In this document: piece by piece, positions 36,068-44,224 of the stretch
How the letters are laid out: each line of letters begins with the position of its first letter
Numbering within the stretch: position 1 is the stretch's first letter
Translations under genes and position numbers: made by a program
Notes under the pieces: model-generated
The model's database searches: none
Told to the model about the DNA's origin: nothing
Seen by the model: only the letters and a program-made list of their open reading frames with translations
Assembly (NCBI GenBank): GCA_948806215.1
Contig: CAQIDI010000001.1
Location: forward strand, 62,001-126,000
Direction: 5' to 3'
From: an uncultured Eubacteriales bacterium
Lineage (GTDB): Bacteria; Bacillota; Clostridia; Christensenellales; UBA1242
DNA: 64,000 bases

Positions 36068-37180
36068 CTACATTAATGTAAAATTCATTGTTGCAGGGTT
36101 ATGATCGGAAAACATAAAATCAATGTTGTTTCCGTTAACTAAATTGCTTATGCTGTTAACTAAAATGTTGCTACTAACAATAAAGCCATCAAGTGTTACT
36201 GTGTAGTTAACTCCATTTTTATAAGGCATATCGGTTGACCTACAAGTTGCTGCATCGGTTGAAGCCACAAATTTAAAGCCACTAGGCAAATCGGAATCGT
36301 TAAGTTCAAAAACCCATTCCGGGCGTTTTTGTTCCGACTTAAAATAGTTAACGCTGTTTGCAATATCGTGGTTAAAATCGCCACCGCAAATAATATAGTT
36401 TCCTTTTAAATTTTCTTCTACTAAAACTTTATTTAAAAGTTCTAATTGTTTTGCCCTAATCTTACCACCTTCATCGTAAGCCGACATATGTGAATTTATT
36501 ATTACTAATTGCTTATTAGAGTTATCTAAATTAATATAATTAACCGAAAAACAACGATCTAAATCAAAGAATTTATTAGGAAAACTTTCATCAATAGGAT
36601 AGGATCTTCTAACAGAACTATCAAATTTTAATTTTGAAAATGTTGCCACACCTGCAGTGTTTGCTCCGTGTGGGTCGTTAAAGGGATACATAAGATAGGC
36701 AGAATGAAAGTTAATTGCATAGTTATAGGCATAGTTTCCAATTTCAGAAAGCATTTTTAACTGATTAACATTGTGGCTTCTTGTTCCTATTGTATCAACT
36801 TCTTGAAACAAATAAAAATCAGAATTTAGCTCTTTACAAATATCAACAACTCCCCTAGTGTTGGTTTTAACTGTTTCGGCATTTTTTGCTGTGCTACCTG
36901 ATCCATATACCTTTGTTCCATCCTTCATTTCGCCACTATCCATAAAAAATGAAAAATCCTGACTATAAGCACCAAATCCAATGTTATAAGTTGAAATTTG
37001 ATATGTATTTCCAATGGAAGCATCAAATTTAGAATTATTAATAATTTCTAGTTGCGTGTTATCGGCTATGCGATAATAGTGAGAACTTAAATAAAGCACA
37101 TAACCTAAAACAATAATTAACAGTGTGCCAATTATGCCAAGTAATGTAAATGCTGTTATTTTACAAATTCTTTTTGCCAT
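36068..37180 (-). CDS. Membrane-anchored endonuclease/exonuclease/phosphatase-fold protein
   Basis: 370 residues. An N-terminal helix (about 8-32) anchors an exported catalytic domain. EEP motifs: ISTYNIGFGAY near 62, FLFQEVD (catalytic Glu) near 125, INSHMSAYDEGGKIRAKQ near 230, CGGDFNHD near 262 and FSDHNP at the end. The fold acts on phosphodiesters (DNases, sphingomyelinases, phosphoinositide phosphatases), and the substrate cannot be read from sequence. AGGAG lies before the ATG. Confidence 0.85.
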   Translation of the reverse strand: MAKRICKITAFTLLGIIGTLLIIVLGYVLYLSSHYYRIADNTQLEIINNSKFDASIGNTYQISTYNIGFGAYSQDFSFFMDSGEMKDGTKVYGSGSTAKNAETVKTNTRGVVDICKELNSDFYLFQEVDTIGTRSHNVNQLKMLSEIGNYAYNYAINFHSAYLMYPFNDPHGANTAGVATFSKLKFDSSVRRSYPIDESFPNKFFDLDRCFSVNYINLDNSNKQLVIINSHMSAYDEGGKIRAKQLELLNKVLVEENLKGNYIICGGDFNHDIANSVNYFKSEQKRPEWVFELNDSDLPSGFKFVASTDAATCRSTDMPYKNGVNYTVTLDGFIVSSNILVNSISNLVNGNNIDFMFSDHNPATMNFTLM

Positions 37181-37238
37181 ATTAATATCTCCTTTATTTA
37201 ATTAAACAATAAACCAAGCAAAAAAACAACTAATTTAG

Positions 37239-38075
37239 TTAAATAACAGTTAGAACTAATCCTGTAATAATAATTAAAACAGCAACAAATTTTAGTAATA
37301 GATTTTTTTCTTTATATATAAGCGATCCTAAAAACACAGTTATTATTAACGAAGAATGCCTTGTTAAGGTCATAACAACAACACTGGAATTTGGGTGCGA
37401 TGCTGCTACAAAGTGAATGTAATCGGCAATAAAAGTTATAATGCCTAAATTTATTACGCTATAACTCTTTTTTGCATAACTGAAATTTAATGCCTCACTT
37501 TTAATAATTAAATAAATTAATAAAAAAATAATTAAAGTTAAGGTGTAATAAAATTGCAGGCTAAAATTTGATGTGCTTTTTAATATAACTTTATCTAAAA
37601 ATAGCGACGTTGAAATTAAAAAACTTGATAGTAAGGTAAGAAAAATATATTTTAACTTAATAACTTTTTTAGTTTTATTAACATTAACTAAAACTATAGC
37701 AAAACTAATTATAATAAATCCTAAAATTTTATTAAAATTTATTTGTTCATTTAAAAATATAACACTTAAAACGCCTGTAAAAATAACCTTAGAAAGCATT
37801 ATTATGCTATAAACACTTATATCAATTTTTTTAATTACATAAAAACCAGTTAACCAACCCAAAAACACACAAAAACTTTTTAACATTATTAAATAATAGC
37901 TATTAAAACTTAAGGCATAGTTGCCACCAGTTATTATTAAAATAATCAGTATTACAAAATTAAAAATTATTATGGTTTGAGTAAGCGGTACTTTTTTTAA
38001 AGCTTGTTTTTTAAATAAATCGCTAGTTCCACAAAGCAAACCATATATTATAGATAAAATAATCCAACTTTCCAT
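37239..38075 (-). CDS. EamA/DMT-family transporter
   Basis: 278 residues made of ten hydrophobic helices in two repeated halves (EamA domains at about 1-135 and 145-278). LKNxxx-type motif GFIIISFAIVLVNV closes half one, and LTRHSSLIITVFLGSLIYKEK closes half two. Family members export or import amino acids, sugars or nucleotides. Substrate unknown. No Shine-Dalgarno is present, and the start codon lies in a hairpin. Confidence 0.85.
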   Translation of the reverse strand: MESWIILSIIYGLLCGTSDLFKKQALKKVPLTQTIIIFNFVILIILIITGGNYALSFNSYYLIMLKSFCVFLGWLTGFYVIKKIDISVYSIIMLSKVIFTGVLSVIFLNEQINFNKILGFIIISFAIVLVNVNKTKKVIKLKYIFLTLLSSFLISTSLFLDKVILKSTSNFSLQFYYTLTLIIFLLIYLIIKSEALNFSYAKKSYSVINLGIITFIADYIHFVAASHPNSSVVVMTLTRHSSLIITVFLGSLIYKEKNLLLKFVAVLIIITGLVLTVI

Positions 38076-38099
38076 ATTTAGTAATATGAAAAAAGTTGG
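38064..38099 (-). promoter_or_regulatory. Hairpin covering the EamA start codon
   Basis: CCAACTTT/AAAGTTGG (8 bp) plus an inner ATATT/AATAT (5 bp) with a 4-nt loop. The ATG at 38075 is in the 3' arm on the minus-strand RNA. It lacks a U-run, so it is not an obvious terminator for the ATPase gene upstream. Confidence 0.5.
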
Positions 38100-38114
38100 A
38101 TTAATGGTTTTTGA

Positions 38115-40385
38115 TTATTTTTTTAGTTTTAACATAAAAATTCTAACTGCATTAAGTATTGCAATAATCGATACGCCAACATCGGCAAAAACAGCTAAAT
38201 ACATATTGCTAATTCCTAATATATTTAAAATCATAATTGCTAGTTTAACACCTAAACTAAACACAATGTTTTCGATTACTAACCTTCTGGTGGTTTTAGC
38301 AATTTTAATTGAATGATTAACCGATGCTATGTTATCGGTCATAATAACAACATCACTGCATTCTATTGCACTATCGCTTCCGTTTAAACCCATAGAATAA
38401 CCAACTGTTGCAGTGTTAAGCACTGGTGCATCGTTAACACCATCGCCAACAAATGCAACATATTTGTTTTCGGCTTTAACTTTGTTAAATTCGGTTACTT
38501 TATCTTGTGGTAATAAGTTTGAACGTACTTCCGATAATCCCACACAAGATGCAACATAGTTTGCAGTTGCTGCGTTATCGCCAGTTAACATTATTGTTTT
38601 AATTCTATTAGTATTTAATTTGTTAATTTCAAATTTTGCATCGGATTTAATTTCGTCATTAATAACAACATAACCCAAATAACGCTTGTTTAAAGCAACA
38701 TATATTATTGTTCCATTTAATTGTTCGGGATTAAATGGTACTTTATATTTTTGAAGTAATTTTTCGTTACCACACAAAATTCGCTCGCCACTATTTAGGT
38801 TAACTAGCACTCCTTGCCCTAAAATTTCTTTAGAATTTTTAATTAAATTTGTATTAATATTTTTGCCATTTATAATACATTTAGCAATTGGATGGTTTGA
38901 TGTGCTTTCGGCAAGTTGCAAATATTTTAACATTTCATCTGAATCGCAATTAACTGCATTAACTTCTGAAATAACAAATTTGCCATAGGTTAATGTTCCT
39001 GTTTTATCAAAACAAATTGCTTTTAAAGAATTAATACCATCTAAAACATTAGCACCTTTAATTAATAAACCATTTTTAGCACTTAAGCCCAAACCACAAA
39101 AATATGTTAATGGCACAGATATTACAAGTGCACAAGGGCAAGAAATAACTAAAAACACTGCTGCACGTTTAAGCCCATCAAAAACTGTTCCGTACAATGG
39201 AAACAACGAAAATAAAATAATTGCCACAAAAACTACTACTGGAGTGTAAAATCTTGCAAATTTTGTTATAAAATTTTCGGCACGAGATTTGTTTGCCCCA
39301 TTGTTTTCAACTAGTTCTAATATTTTTGCAACTGTTGAGTTTTTATATTCGCTTTCTACTAAAGCATAAACTGCACTACTTAGGTTTATTGAACCAGATA
39401 AAACTTGTTCACCTTCGGTTTTAAAAGCCGGAACAGATTCGCCAGTTATTGAGCTAACATCAAAATTTGTTTCGCCTTTTTTTATTATTACATCGGTAGG
39501 AACTTTTTCGCCCACCTTAATTAATATTAAATCGCCTTTTTTAAGTTCTTCCGGAGTTATTACTTCAATTTTACCGTCAACAACCAAGTTTGCATTTTCT
39601 GCTTTTAAATTAACTATTTCATCAATAGCATTTCTGGTTTTGGAAACTGCATTATCTGAAAACAATTCGCCAATTTGATAAAGTAACATAACCATTACTG
39701 CTTCAGGGTGTTCGCCAACAACAAAAGCGGCAATGGATGCTAAACTCATTAAAAATTTTTCGTCTAATAACTTTCCTTTAAAAATGTTTTTTATGGCTGA
39801 TAAAATAACATCGTAACCAATAACAATGTAGGCTGTTAAATAAAATGGCAACTTAATATAAAAGTTAATTGGTAAGGCTAAACCCAAAATAAAGAAAAAT
39901 AAACACAAATATATTCTAACAAATTCTTTACTTAGAAAATTTATTTTAAGTTTTTTAGGTTTTTTCTTGCATTTATCTAAACTGCAACATTGATTAGAAT
40001 TGGTTTCCTGATTTTGACCTAAATTAAGTTCATTTAGTTTTTGCTCTAATTCATCATCTTGCATAGCCTTATGACTGGTTGCAAGTGGCATAGCCTTTCG
40101 TTCTGCCACAGTTTGCCCTAATTGTTTTTTACGCTTTTCAACAAAACTTAGTGAACTTAAATTTTTAATTGTTACATTAGGTAAAACTTTGGTTGTTAAT
40201 AATTGCAACTTTTTTGTTAATTCGGTTTCTGTTTCGTTATAATCTTCTATAGTTTCTATATATAGTTTAAGTTTAACAAAATCTAAGCTGGCTGATTTTA
40301 TAAAACTTAATTTTTTAATTGCATTTTCTAAGTTACCTGCACAAACTGCACAATCAACATTTTCAACAATATAAACAACTTTCAT
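38115..40385 (-). CDS. Heavy-metal P1B-type ATPase (Cd/Zn/Pb or similar)
   Basis: 756 residues. An N-terminal HMA domain has VDCAVCAGNLENAIK (CXXC). A linker (about 110-170) carries a second cysteine cluster NQCCSLDKCKKK. Membrane helices then start near 178. The transport site is SCPCALVIS (CPC) near 430, the phosphorylation site DKTGTLT near 475, and the hinge GDGVNDAP near 680. CPC with an ArsR regulator in front suggests Zn/Cd/Pb efflux rather than Cu. The ATG at 40385 overlaps the arsR stop (TAATG). A further in-frame ATG upstream is not supported. Confidence 0.92.
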   Translation of the reverse strand: MKVVYIVENVDCAVCAGNLENAIKKLSFIKSASLDFVKLKLYIETIEDYNETETELTKKLQLLTTKVLPNVTIKNLSSLSFVEKRKKQLGQTVAERKAMPLATSHKAMQDDELEQKLNELNLGQNQETNSNQCCSLDKCKKKPKKLKINFLSKEFVRIYLCLFFFILGLALPINFYIKLPFYLTAYIVIGYDVILSAIKNIFKGKLLDEKFLMSLASIAAFVVGEHPEAVMVMLLYQIGELFSDNAVSKTRNAIDEIVNLKAENANLVVDGKIEVITPEELKKGDLILIKVGEKVPTDVIIKKGETNFDVSSITGESVPAFKTEGEQVLSGSINLSSAVYALVESEYKNSTVAKILELVENNGANKSRAENFITKFARFYTPVVVFVAIILFSLFPLYGTVFDGLKRAAVFLVISCPCALVISVPLTYFCGLGLSAKNGLLIKGANVLDGINSLKAICFDKTGTLTYGKFVISEVNAVNCDSDEMLKYLQLAESTSNHPIAKCIINGKNINTNLIKNSKEILGQGVLVNLNSGERILCGNEKLLQKYKVPFNPEQLNGTIIYVALNKRYLGYVVINDEIKSDAKFEINKLNTNRIKTIMLTGDNAATANYVASCVGLSEVRSNLLPQDKVTEFNKVKAENKYVAFVGDGVNDAPVLNTATVGYSMGLNGSDSAIECSDVVIMTDNIASVNHSIKIAKTTRRLVIENIVFSLGVKLAIMILNILGISNMYLAVFADVGVSIIAILNAVRIFMLKLKK

Positions 40386-40690
40386 TATTTCACCTCGTTT
40401 ACGTGAGTTCTGCAAATATCTATTAAAATGTTAATATGCTCATCTACTAAAAAATAATAAACATAGTTTCCCACTTTTTCATTACCTACAATGTTATTAT
40501 CCTTTAATATTTTTAATTGATGTGAAATTAACGATTGTGAACAAAGCGTGTTTTCACAAAGCAAACTAACAGTTTTTTTACCTTCCATTAAACTAAAAAT
40601 TAGTTTTAATCTGGTGTTATCACCTATTATTTTAAATAAGTTTCCAACCTTTTCAATTTCTTTGGTGGTTGGTTGTTTATAATCTTTCAT
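40385..40690 (-). CDS. ArsR/SmtB-family metal-responsive repressor
   Basis: 101 residues. Winged helix: GDNTRLKLIFSLMEGKK, then CSQSLISHQLKILKDNNIV (recognition helix about 48-70), and a C-terminal helix with DEHINILIDICRTHVNE. CLCEN-like cysteines (LLCENTLC, about residues 44-51) and C-terminal DxH-type ligands suggest alpha-3 and alpha-5 metal sites as in CadC/SmtB. It likely derepresses the ATPase operon in excess metal. Operators overlap its own promoter. Confidence 0.88.
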   Translation of the reverse strand: MKDYKQPTTKEIEKVGNLFKIIGDNTRLKLIFSLMEGKKTVSLLCENTLCSQSLISHQLKILKDNNIVGNEKVGNYVYYFLVDEHINILIDICRTHVNEVK

Positions 40691-40707
40691 AAATACACCT
40701 CTAAACT

Positions 40708-40727
40708 ATATGAATGATTTTTCATAT
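40708..40727. promoter_or_regulatory. ArsR/SmtB operator 1
   Basis: Inverted repeat ATATGAA-6-TTCATAT just downstream of the -10, at about the transcript start. Confidence 0.8.
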
Positions 40728-40734
40728 TATTAGT

Positions 40735-40763
40735 AGTATATGAATTTATGTTCATATTGTCAA
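40735..40763 (-). promoter_or_regulatory. arsR-ATPase promoter
   Basis: Minus-strand TTGACA (40758-40763), 17-nt spacer, TATACT (40735-40740). Operator 2 lies inside it. Confidence 0.85.
40738..40757. promoter_or_regulatory. ArsR/SmtB operator 2
   Basis: A second ATATGAA-6-TTCATAT repeat, 30 bp from the first and filling the promoter spacer. Binding would block RNA polymerase directly. Confidence 0.82.
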
Positions 40764-40927
40764 CCAATAATTTAAGATTAATTAAATTTGTTAAAATTAA
40801 ATTTAATGCATAATTGTTTATATTTATACAAAACTTTATTCTTTTAATTAAGTAAAATGGTAATAAATAAAGCCATTTATTAAATTAACCATTATAATTG
40901 CTTATAAAAAAAATGAATTATTATAAA

Positions 40928-40950
40928 AAAACCACTAAAATAGTGGTTTT
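40928..40950 (-). terminator. Terminator of the MetRS gene
   Basis: A 10-bp perfect stem AAAACCACTA/TAGTGGTTTT with 3-nt loop and T-rich tail on the minus strand. Confidence 0.9.
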
Positions 40951-40962
40951 AAAATTTAATTA

Positions 40963-42960
40963 TTATTTATTTTCAAACTGACAATCTGGACGTTTAAAGA
41001 AATCAACTTTTGGTTCTAAAAACGATGGAGTGTGCCCTGTTGGATTTTCCACAAAGTTATAAATTGGATTATTAATAGTGTTCCAATCAAATATATTTTT
41101 GTTTAATTTTAAAAATTCAACAACATTTTCAACGCTTTTAGGTGCTACTGGATGTAATAATACTAATGCAACTTTTGTCATATGCAAAGCGTTAACTAAA
41201 ATTTGTTTTCCTTCTTCAGTTCCAGCAATATTTTGATTGTAAGCTGTTAGTTTTTTATTTATAGCACGAATAAACGAATCTAGTTCGTAACTAACCATAT
41301 GAAATTTTTGTTCGTAAACGCATTTTTCATATTTTAATGTTGTGTATAAGCATTCGTTTAAAATATCTTCATCAACTTTGCCGTAAGGCATTATGCCATT
41401 ATAATCTTTTTGCCAAGTGTAGCATAGTGTGCGTAAAACTCGATTAAACACATTGGTAAGCAAACTTCCCTCGTTTAAAACTGGATCGGCATCGGTTGGG
41501 TTTGCTAGCGGATTGAATGGTTTTGGCATAAAGGTTGCATTATTGTTTCCAACATTAAAGCCTAAATAATGACATCTAATTTGTTCTGCACTATAATAAT
41601 CTAACAATTCGTTTGCCATTGGTGGTTTAACATCGGAAGAAGAACTTGCTTTTTTATTTAAAAATAATGTGTGTTTGTTAGCAACTAATAATGTTGGTGT
41701 TAACATTTCATTTTTAATATTTATTGTTGGATTTTCGCCTTGAGTTGCAAGCCACAAGCCCATTTGTGCTGGACCATAGAAATAAATGTTATCTTCACCA
41801 ATAAACTGATAAACTTTTGCCTCGTTGCTTGCCCACCAATCTTTCCACTCATCTTGCTTGTTTAAACGCTTTAAATAAGCTTGAGTAATTGATATTTGTG
41901 CCCATAAACTTTCTGGCCAAACATAAAAAGTTAAGCCTTGCATTTGTTTTGTGTCTGGCACTGGAACGCCCCAACTAAGGTTATTGGTTAATCGGAACGG
42001 AGTTAGAGTTTTGCCTGTTCTAAACCTAATTTGATTGTTATTTAATATTTCGCAAGCGTGTTCTCTATCGGATAGTTTATTAAATATAACTGTAAACGAT
42101 GGTTTATTATCAACTATTAATTCGTGTGGTTTTAAACTGGATTCTAACTTTTTAAAATCTTCTAAATATTCTTTTTTAATATAAACTTCTGGCTTTTTTA
42201 AAAATTCTCTTGTTTCTTTAATAATATAAGAACGAGTTGTTGTGTTTTTTTCAAGATAATCTAGCCATTCGCTTAAAATTGGAATAAAATCCTGCAAATT
42301 AAAATACCAATTAGTGCTTTCTTTTAAAACTGGAGTTTTTCCGGATAATGTGCTTATTGGATTAATTAATTCTTTTGGCATAAACTGATGTCCCAAATCG
42401 CATTCGTCGGCATAGGCGTGTTCACCTTGGCAACCTTCGATTGGGCATTTCCCTATAACTTGCCTACCATTTAAAAATGTTTGCTTTTCTTCATCATAAA
42501 ACTGCAAAGTTTTTAGTGGTGTTAAATATCCATTATTTAATAATGTGTTAAAAATGTTAGCACTAACTTTTTCGTGAATTTCTTTTTCTTCGCCAAAAGC
42601 CGATGCAGCATATATGTTAAGAGATATGTTATAATCATCCAATATCTTTTTTTGAATGTTATGATATTTTGAAACATAATCTATCATACTACCATTAAAT
42701 TCGCCTTTTTCTTGTAGCTTACGGTAGCCTTCTAATGCTGGAGAACCATAGCAATCTGTGCCAGACTGATAAATAACGTTATCTGCTCCTATTCTATCTC
42801 GTAAAAAACGAGCAAAAAAATCGGAATGAATAAATATTGTTATGTGTCCACAGTGAAGCGATTTGTTACCATATGGTAAACCAGAAGTTACAACTGCTCT
42901 TTTTGGCCACACTGGGCGATGATCTAACATTCTATTTAATACATCTATTGATATTGCCAT
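40963..42960 (-). CDS. metG: Divergent methionyl-tRNA synthetase (class I tRNA ligase)
   Basis: 665 residues. Class I signature: VVTSGLPYGNKSLHCGHI near residue 25 (HCGH in place of HLGH), then SGTDCYGSPALE near 65. A zinc-like insert CPIEGCQGEHAYADEC is near 175. The second motif region reads FLNKKASSSSD near 445, where KMSKS is expected, followed by QIRCHYLG. The C-terminal helical anticodon domain is present, with no tRNA-binding EMAP extension. It may be the main MetRS or a specialised paralogue. Sequence does not decide. Own promoter and terminator. Confidence 0.8.
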   Translation of the reverse strand: MAISIDVLNRMLDHRPVWPKRAVVTSGLPYGNKSLHCGHITIFIHSDFFARFLRDRIGADNVIYQSGTDCYGSPALEGYRKLQEKGEFNGSMIDYVSKYHNIQKKILDDYNISLNIYAASAFGEEKEIHEKVSANIFNTLLNNGYLTPLKTLQFYDEEKQTFLNGRQVIGKCPIEGCQGEHAYADECDLGHQFMPKELINPISTLSGKTPVLKESTNWYFNLQDFIPILSEWLDYLEKNTTTRSYIIKETREFLKKPEVYIKKEYLEDFKKLESSLKPHELIVDNKPSFTVIFNKLSDREHACEILNNNQIRFRTGKTLTPFRLTNNLSWGVPVPDTKQMQGLTFYVWPESLWAQISITQAYLKRLNKQDEWKDWWASNEAKVYQFIGEDNIYFYGPAQMGLWLATQGENPTINIKNEMLTPTLLVANKHTLFLNKKASSSSDVKPPMANELLDYYSAEQIRCHYLGFNVGNNNATFMPKPFNPLANPTDADPVLNEGSLLTNVFNRVLRTLCYTWQKDYNGIMPYGKVDEDILNECLYTTLKYEKCVYEQKFHMVSYELDSFIRAINKKLTAYNQNIAGTEEGKQILVNALHMTKVALVLLHPVAPKSVENVVEFLKLNKNIFDWNTINNPIYNFVENPTGHTPSFLEPKVDFFKRPDCQFENK

Positions 42961-42986
42961 AAATTTCCTCCAAAACTATATAATTA

Positions 42987-43015
42987 AATATACTATTTTT
43001 AGCCAAATAAAGCAA
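42987..43015 (-). promoter_or_regulatory. MetRS gene promoter
   Basis: Minus-strand TTGCTT (43010-43015), 17-nt spacer, TATATT (42987-42992), about 27 nt before the start. Confidence 0.65.
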
Positions 43016-43178
43016 TTATTTAGTAATATTACCAACAAATTATTAAATATTTTTAAATTTTATGAATAGCCTATGTTATTTTGACAATAATTTAAAAAAT
43101 TAATTTGCTTCAAATTAAACCAATAATTACCAATGTTGGGTATGTATTAATGCAGTTAATTTAAGCAAAATAATAATA

Positions 43179-43198
43179 CAAAGTAAAACATTACTTTG
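43179..43198 (+). repeat. Hairpin before the H1-like gene
   Basis: Perfect CAAAGTAA-4-TTACTTTG, 14 nt ahead of the GGGAGG site. It may affect translation or be an operator. The rest of the 42961-43224 spacer has a TTGACA at 43081 without a good -10. Confidence 0.45.
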
Positions 43199-43224
43199 GA
43201 AATTTTGGGAGGTGTAAGGATATT

Positions 43225-43542
43225 ATGGCAAGAAACACAAGCACATCAAAAGCAAAAACAACTTCTGCTAGAGCTAAAACAACTAGCGCTAAAACTAGTG
43301 CTAGAACCAGTGCTAAAACTAAAGCTTCAACATCAAACACTAAAGCTAATGCTAAAGCAAGAGCTTTAAGATCAACCGAAGCAAGTTCTAATGCAACATC
43401 TAGCAAACAAACAAGTGCTCGTAGTTCTAAAACCACAACTAGCCGTGCTACATCAAATAAGGCTAATGCAAAAGCTAGAACTTCTGCAAAAGCTACAAGT
43501 AGCAAAGCGTGTGGTAAAACATCCAGAACAACCAGCAAATAG
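43225..43542 (+). CDS. Histone-H1-like basic low-complexity protein
   Basis: 105 residues, of which 99 are A, K, R, S, T or N; 25 are Lys or Arg, one is Glu, none is aromatic. Short units such as TSAK, NAKAR and TSAR recur. This resembles eukaryotic H1 tails and bacterial H1-like nucleoid proteins, so non-specific DNA or RNA binding is a reasonable inference. Coding is supported by GGGAGG and AAGGAT upstream of ATG and by a strong terminator right after the stop. A long opposite-strand ORF (43191-43538) is a by-product of the composition. Convergent to nothing and standing alone between metG and the tRNA cluster. Confidence 0.72.
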   Translation: MARNTSTSKAKTTSARAKTTSAKTSARTSAKTKASTSNTKANAKARALRSTEASSNATSSKQTSARSSKTTTSRATSNKANAKARTSAKATSSKACGKTSRTTSK

Positions 43543-43564
43543 ATTTAGTTAAATCTATTTAAAA

Positions 43565-43590
43565 GGCAAAGGCATACCCTTTGCTTTTTT
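43565..43590 (+). terminator. Terminator of the H1-like gene
   Basis: GCAAAGG-5-CCTTTGC followed by seven Ts, about 25 nt after the stop. Confidence 0.88.
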
Positions 43591-43693
43591 TAACATTTTT
43601 TTTAGTTTAAGCATAAAAATTAATGTTGCAAAAATTAAATTTTGCATAACAAAAAAATTATATAAAAAATTTTTTAAAATTACATAAAAACTG

Positions 43694-43722
43694 TTGATTT
43701 TTTTACTTCCATTTGGTATATT
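43694..43722 (+). promoter_or_regulatory. tRNA operon promoter
   Basis: TTGATT (43694-43699), 17-nt spacer, TATATT (43717-43722), about 90 nt before the first tRNA. Confidence 0.75.
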
Positions 43723-43813
43723 ATAAGAGCGTTAAATAACGCATCACAACTTTATATGGGGTTTTAATTAGTTTACTTGAGACTAATTAAAGGTCAGGAT
43801 AACATAAACATAT

Positions 43814-43889
43814 GGGAGTTTAGCTCAGTTGGGAGAGCATCTGCCTTACAAGCAGGAGGTCATAGGTTCGAGCCCTATAACTCCCACCA
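43814..43889 (+). tRNA. tRNA-Val (TAC)
   Basis: 76 nt. Acceptor GGGAGTT/AACTCCC, loop CTTACAA with anticodon TAC, T-arm GGTTCGAGCC, encoded CCA end. Confidence 0.96.
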
Positions 43890-43898
43890 ATTGTTTAT

Positions 43899-43973
43899 GC
43901 GGGGGTGGCTCAGCGGTAGAGCGTCGCCTTGCCAAGGCGAATGTCGCGGGTTCAAATCCCGTCCTCCGCTCCA
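43899..43973 (+). tRNA. tRNA-Gly (GCC)
   Basis: 75 nt. Acceptor GCGGGGG/CCTCCGC (one G-U), anticodon loop TTGCCAA, GGTTCAAATCC T-arm, encoded CCA. Confidence 0.96.
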
Positions 43974-44017
43974 CAATTAAACCAAAAGGGTTCACTCGCA
44001 TAAAAGCAATAGTTTTT

Positions 44018-44092
44018 GGCACCATAGCCAAGCGGTAAGGCCAAGGTCTGCAAAACCTTTATGCTCCAGTTCGAATCTGGATGGTGCCTCCA
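44018..44092 (+). tRNA. tRNA-Cys (GCA)
   Basis: 75 nt. Acceptor GGCACCA/TGGTGCC, stem AAGGT/ACCTT with loop CTGCAAA (anticodon GCA), encoded CCA. Confidence 0.96.
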
Positions 44093-44100
44093 ATTTACTT

Positions 44101-44187
44101 GCCGAAGTGGCGAAATAGGCAGACGCACAGGACTTAAAATCCTGCGGTAGCGATACCGTACCGGTTCAAGTCCGGTCTTCGGCACCA
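44101..44187 (+). tRNA. tRNA-Leu (TAA)
   Basis: 87 nt with the long variable arm of class II tRNAs. Acceptor GCCGAAG/CTTCGGC, anticodon loop CTTAAAA (TAA), encoded CCA. Confidence 0.96.
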
Positions 44188-44195
44188 AAAATTAG

Positions 44196-44224
44196 TTAGA
44201 TAGAAGTATCTGTCTAATTTTTTT
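44196..44224 (+). terminator. Terminator of the tRNA operon
   Basis: TTAGATAG-6-CTGTCTAA (one G-U) and seven Ts, 8 nt after tRNA-Leu. Confidence 0.88.

Noticed and set aside
43191..43538. 115-residue minus-strand ORF antisense to the H1-like gene
   Set aside because: It is made almost only of A, L, V and D, the mirror of the Lys/Ala/Ser/Thr codons, and has no ribosome site. The plus-strand frame has one plus a terminator.
43777..44188. Several ORFs of 60-78 codons across the tRNA cluster
   Set aside because: They run through four clear tRNA genes on either strand and are explained by tRNA sequence.
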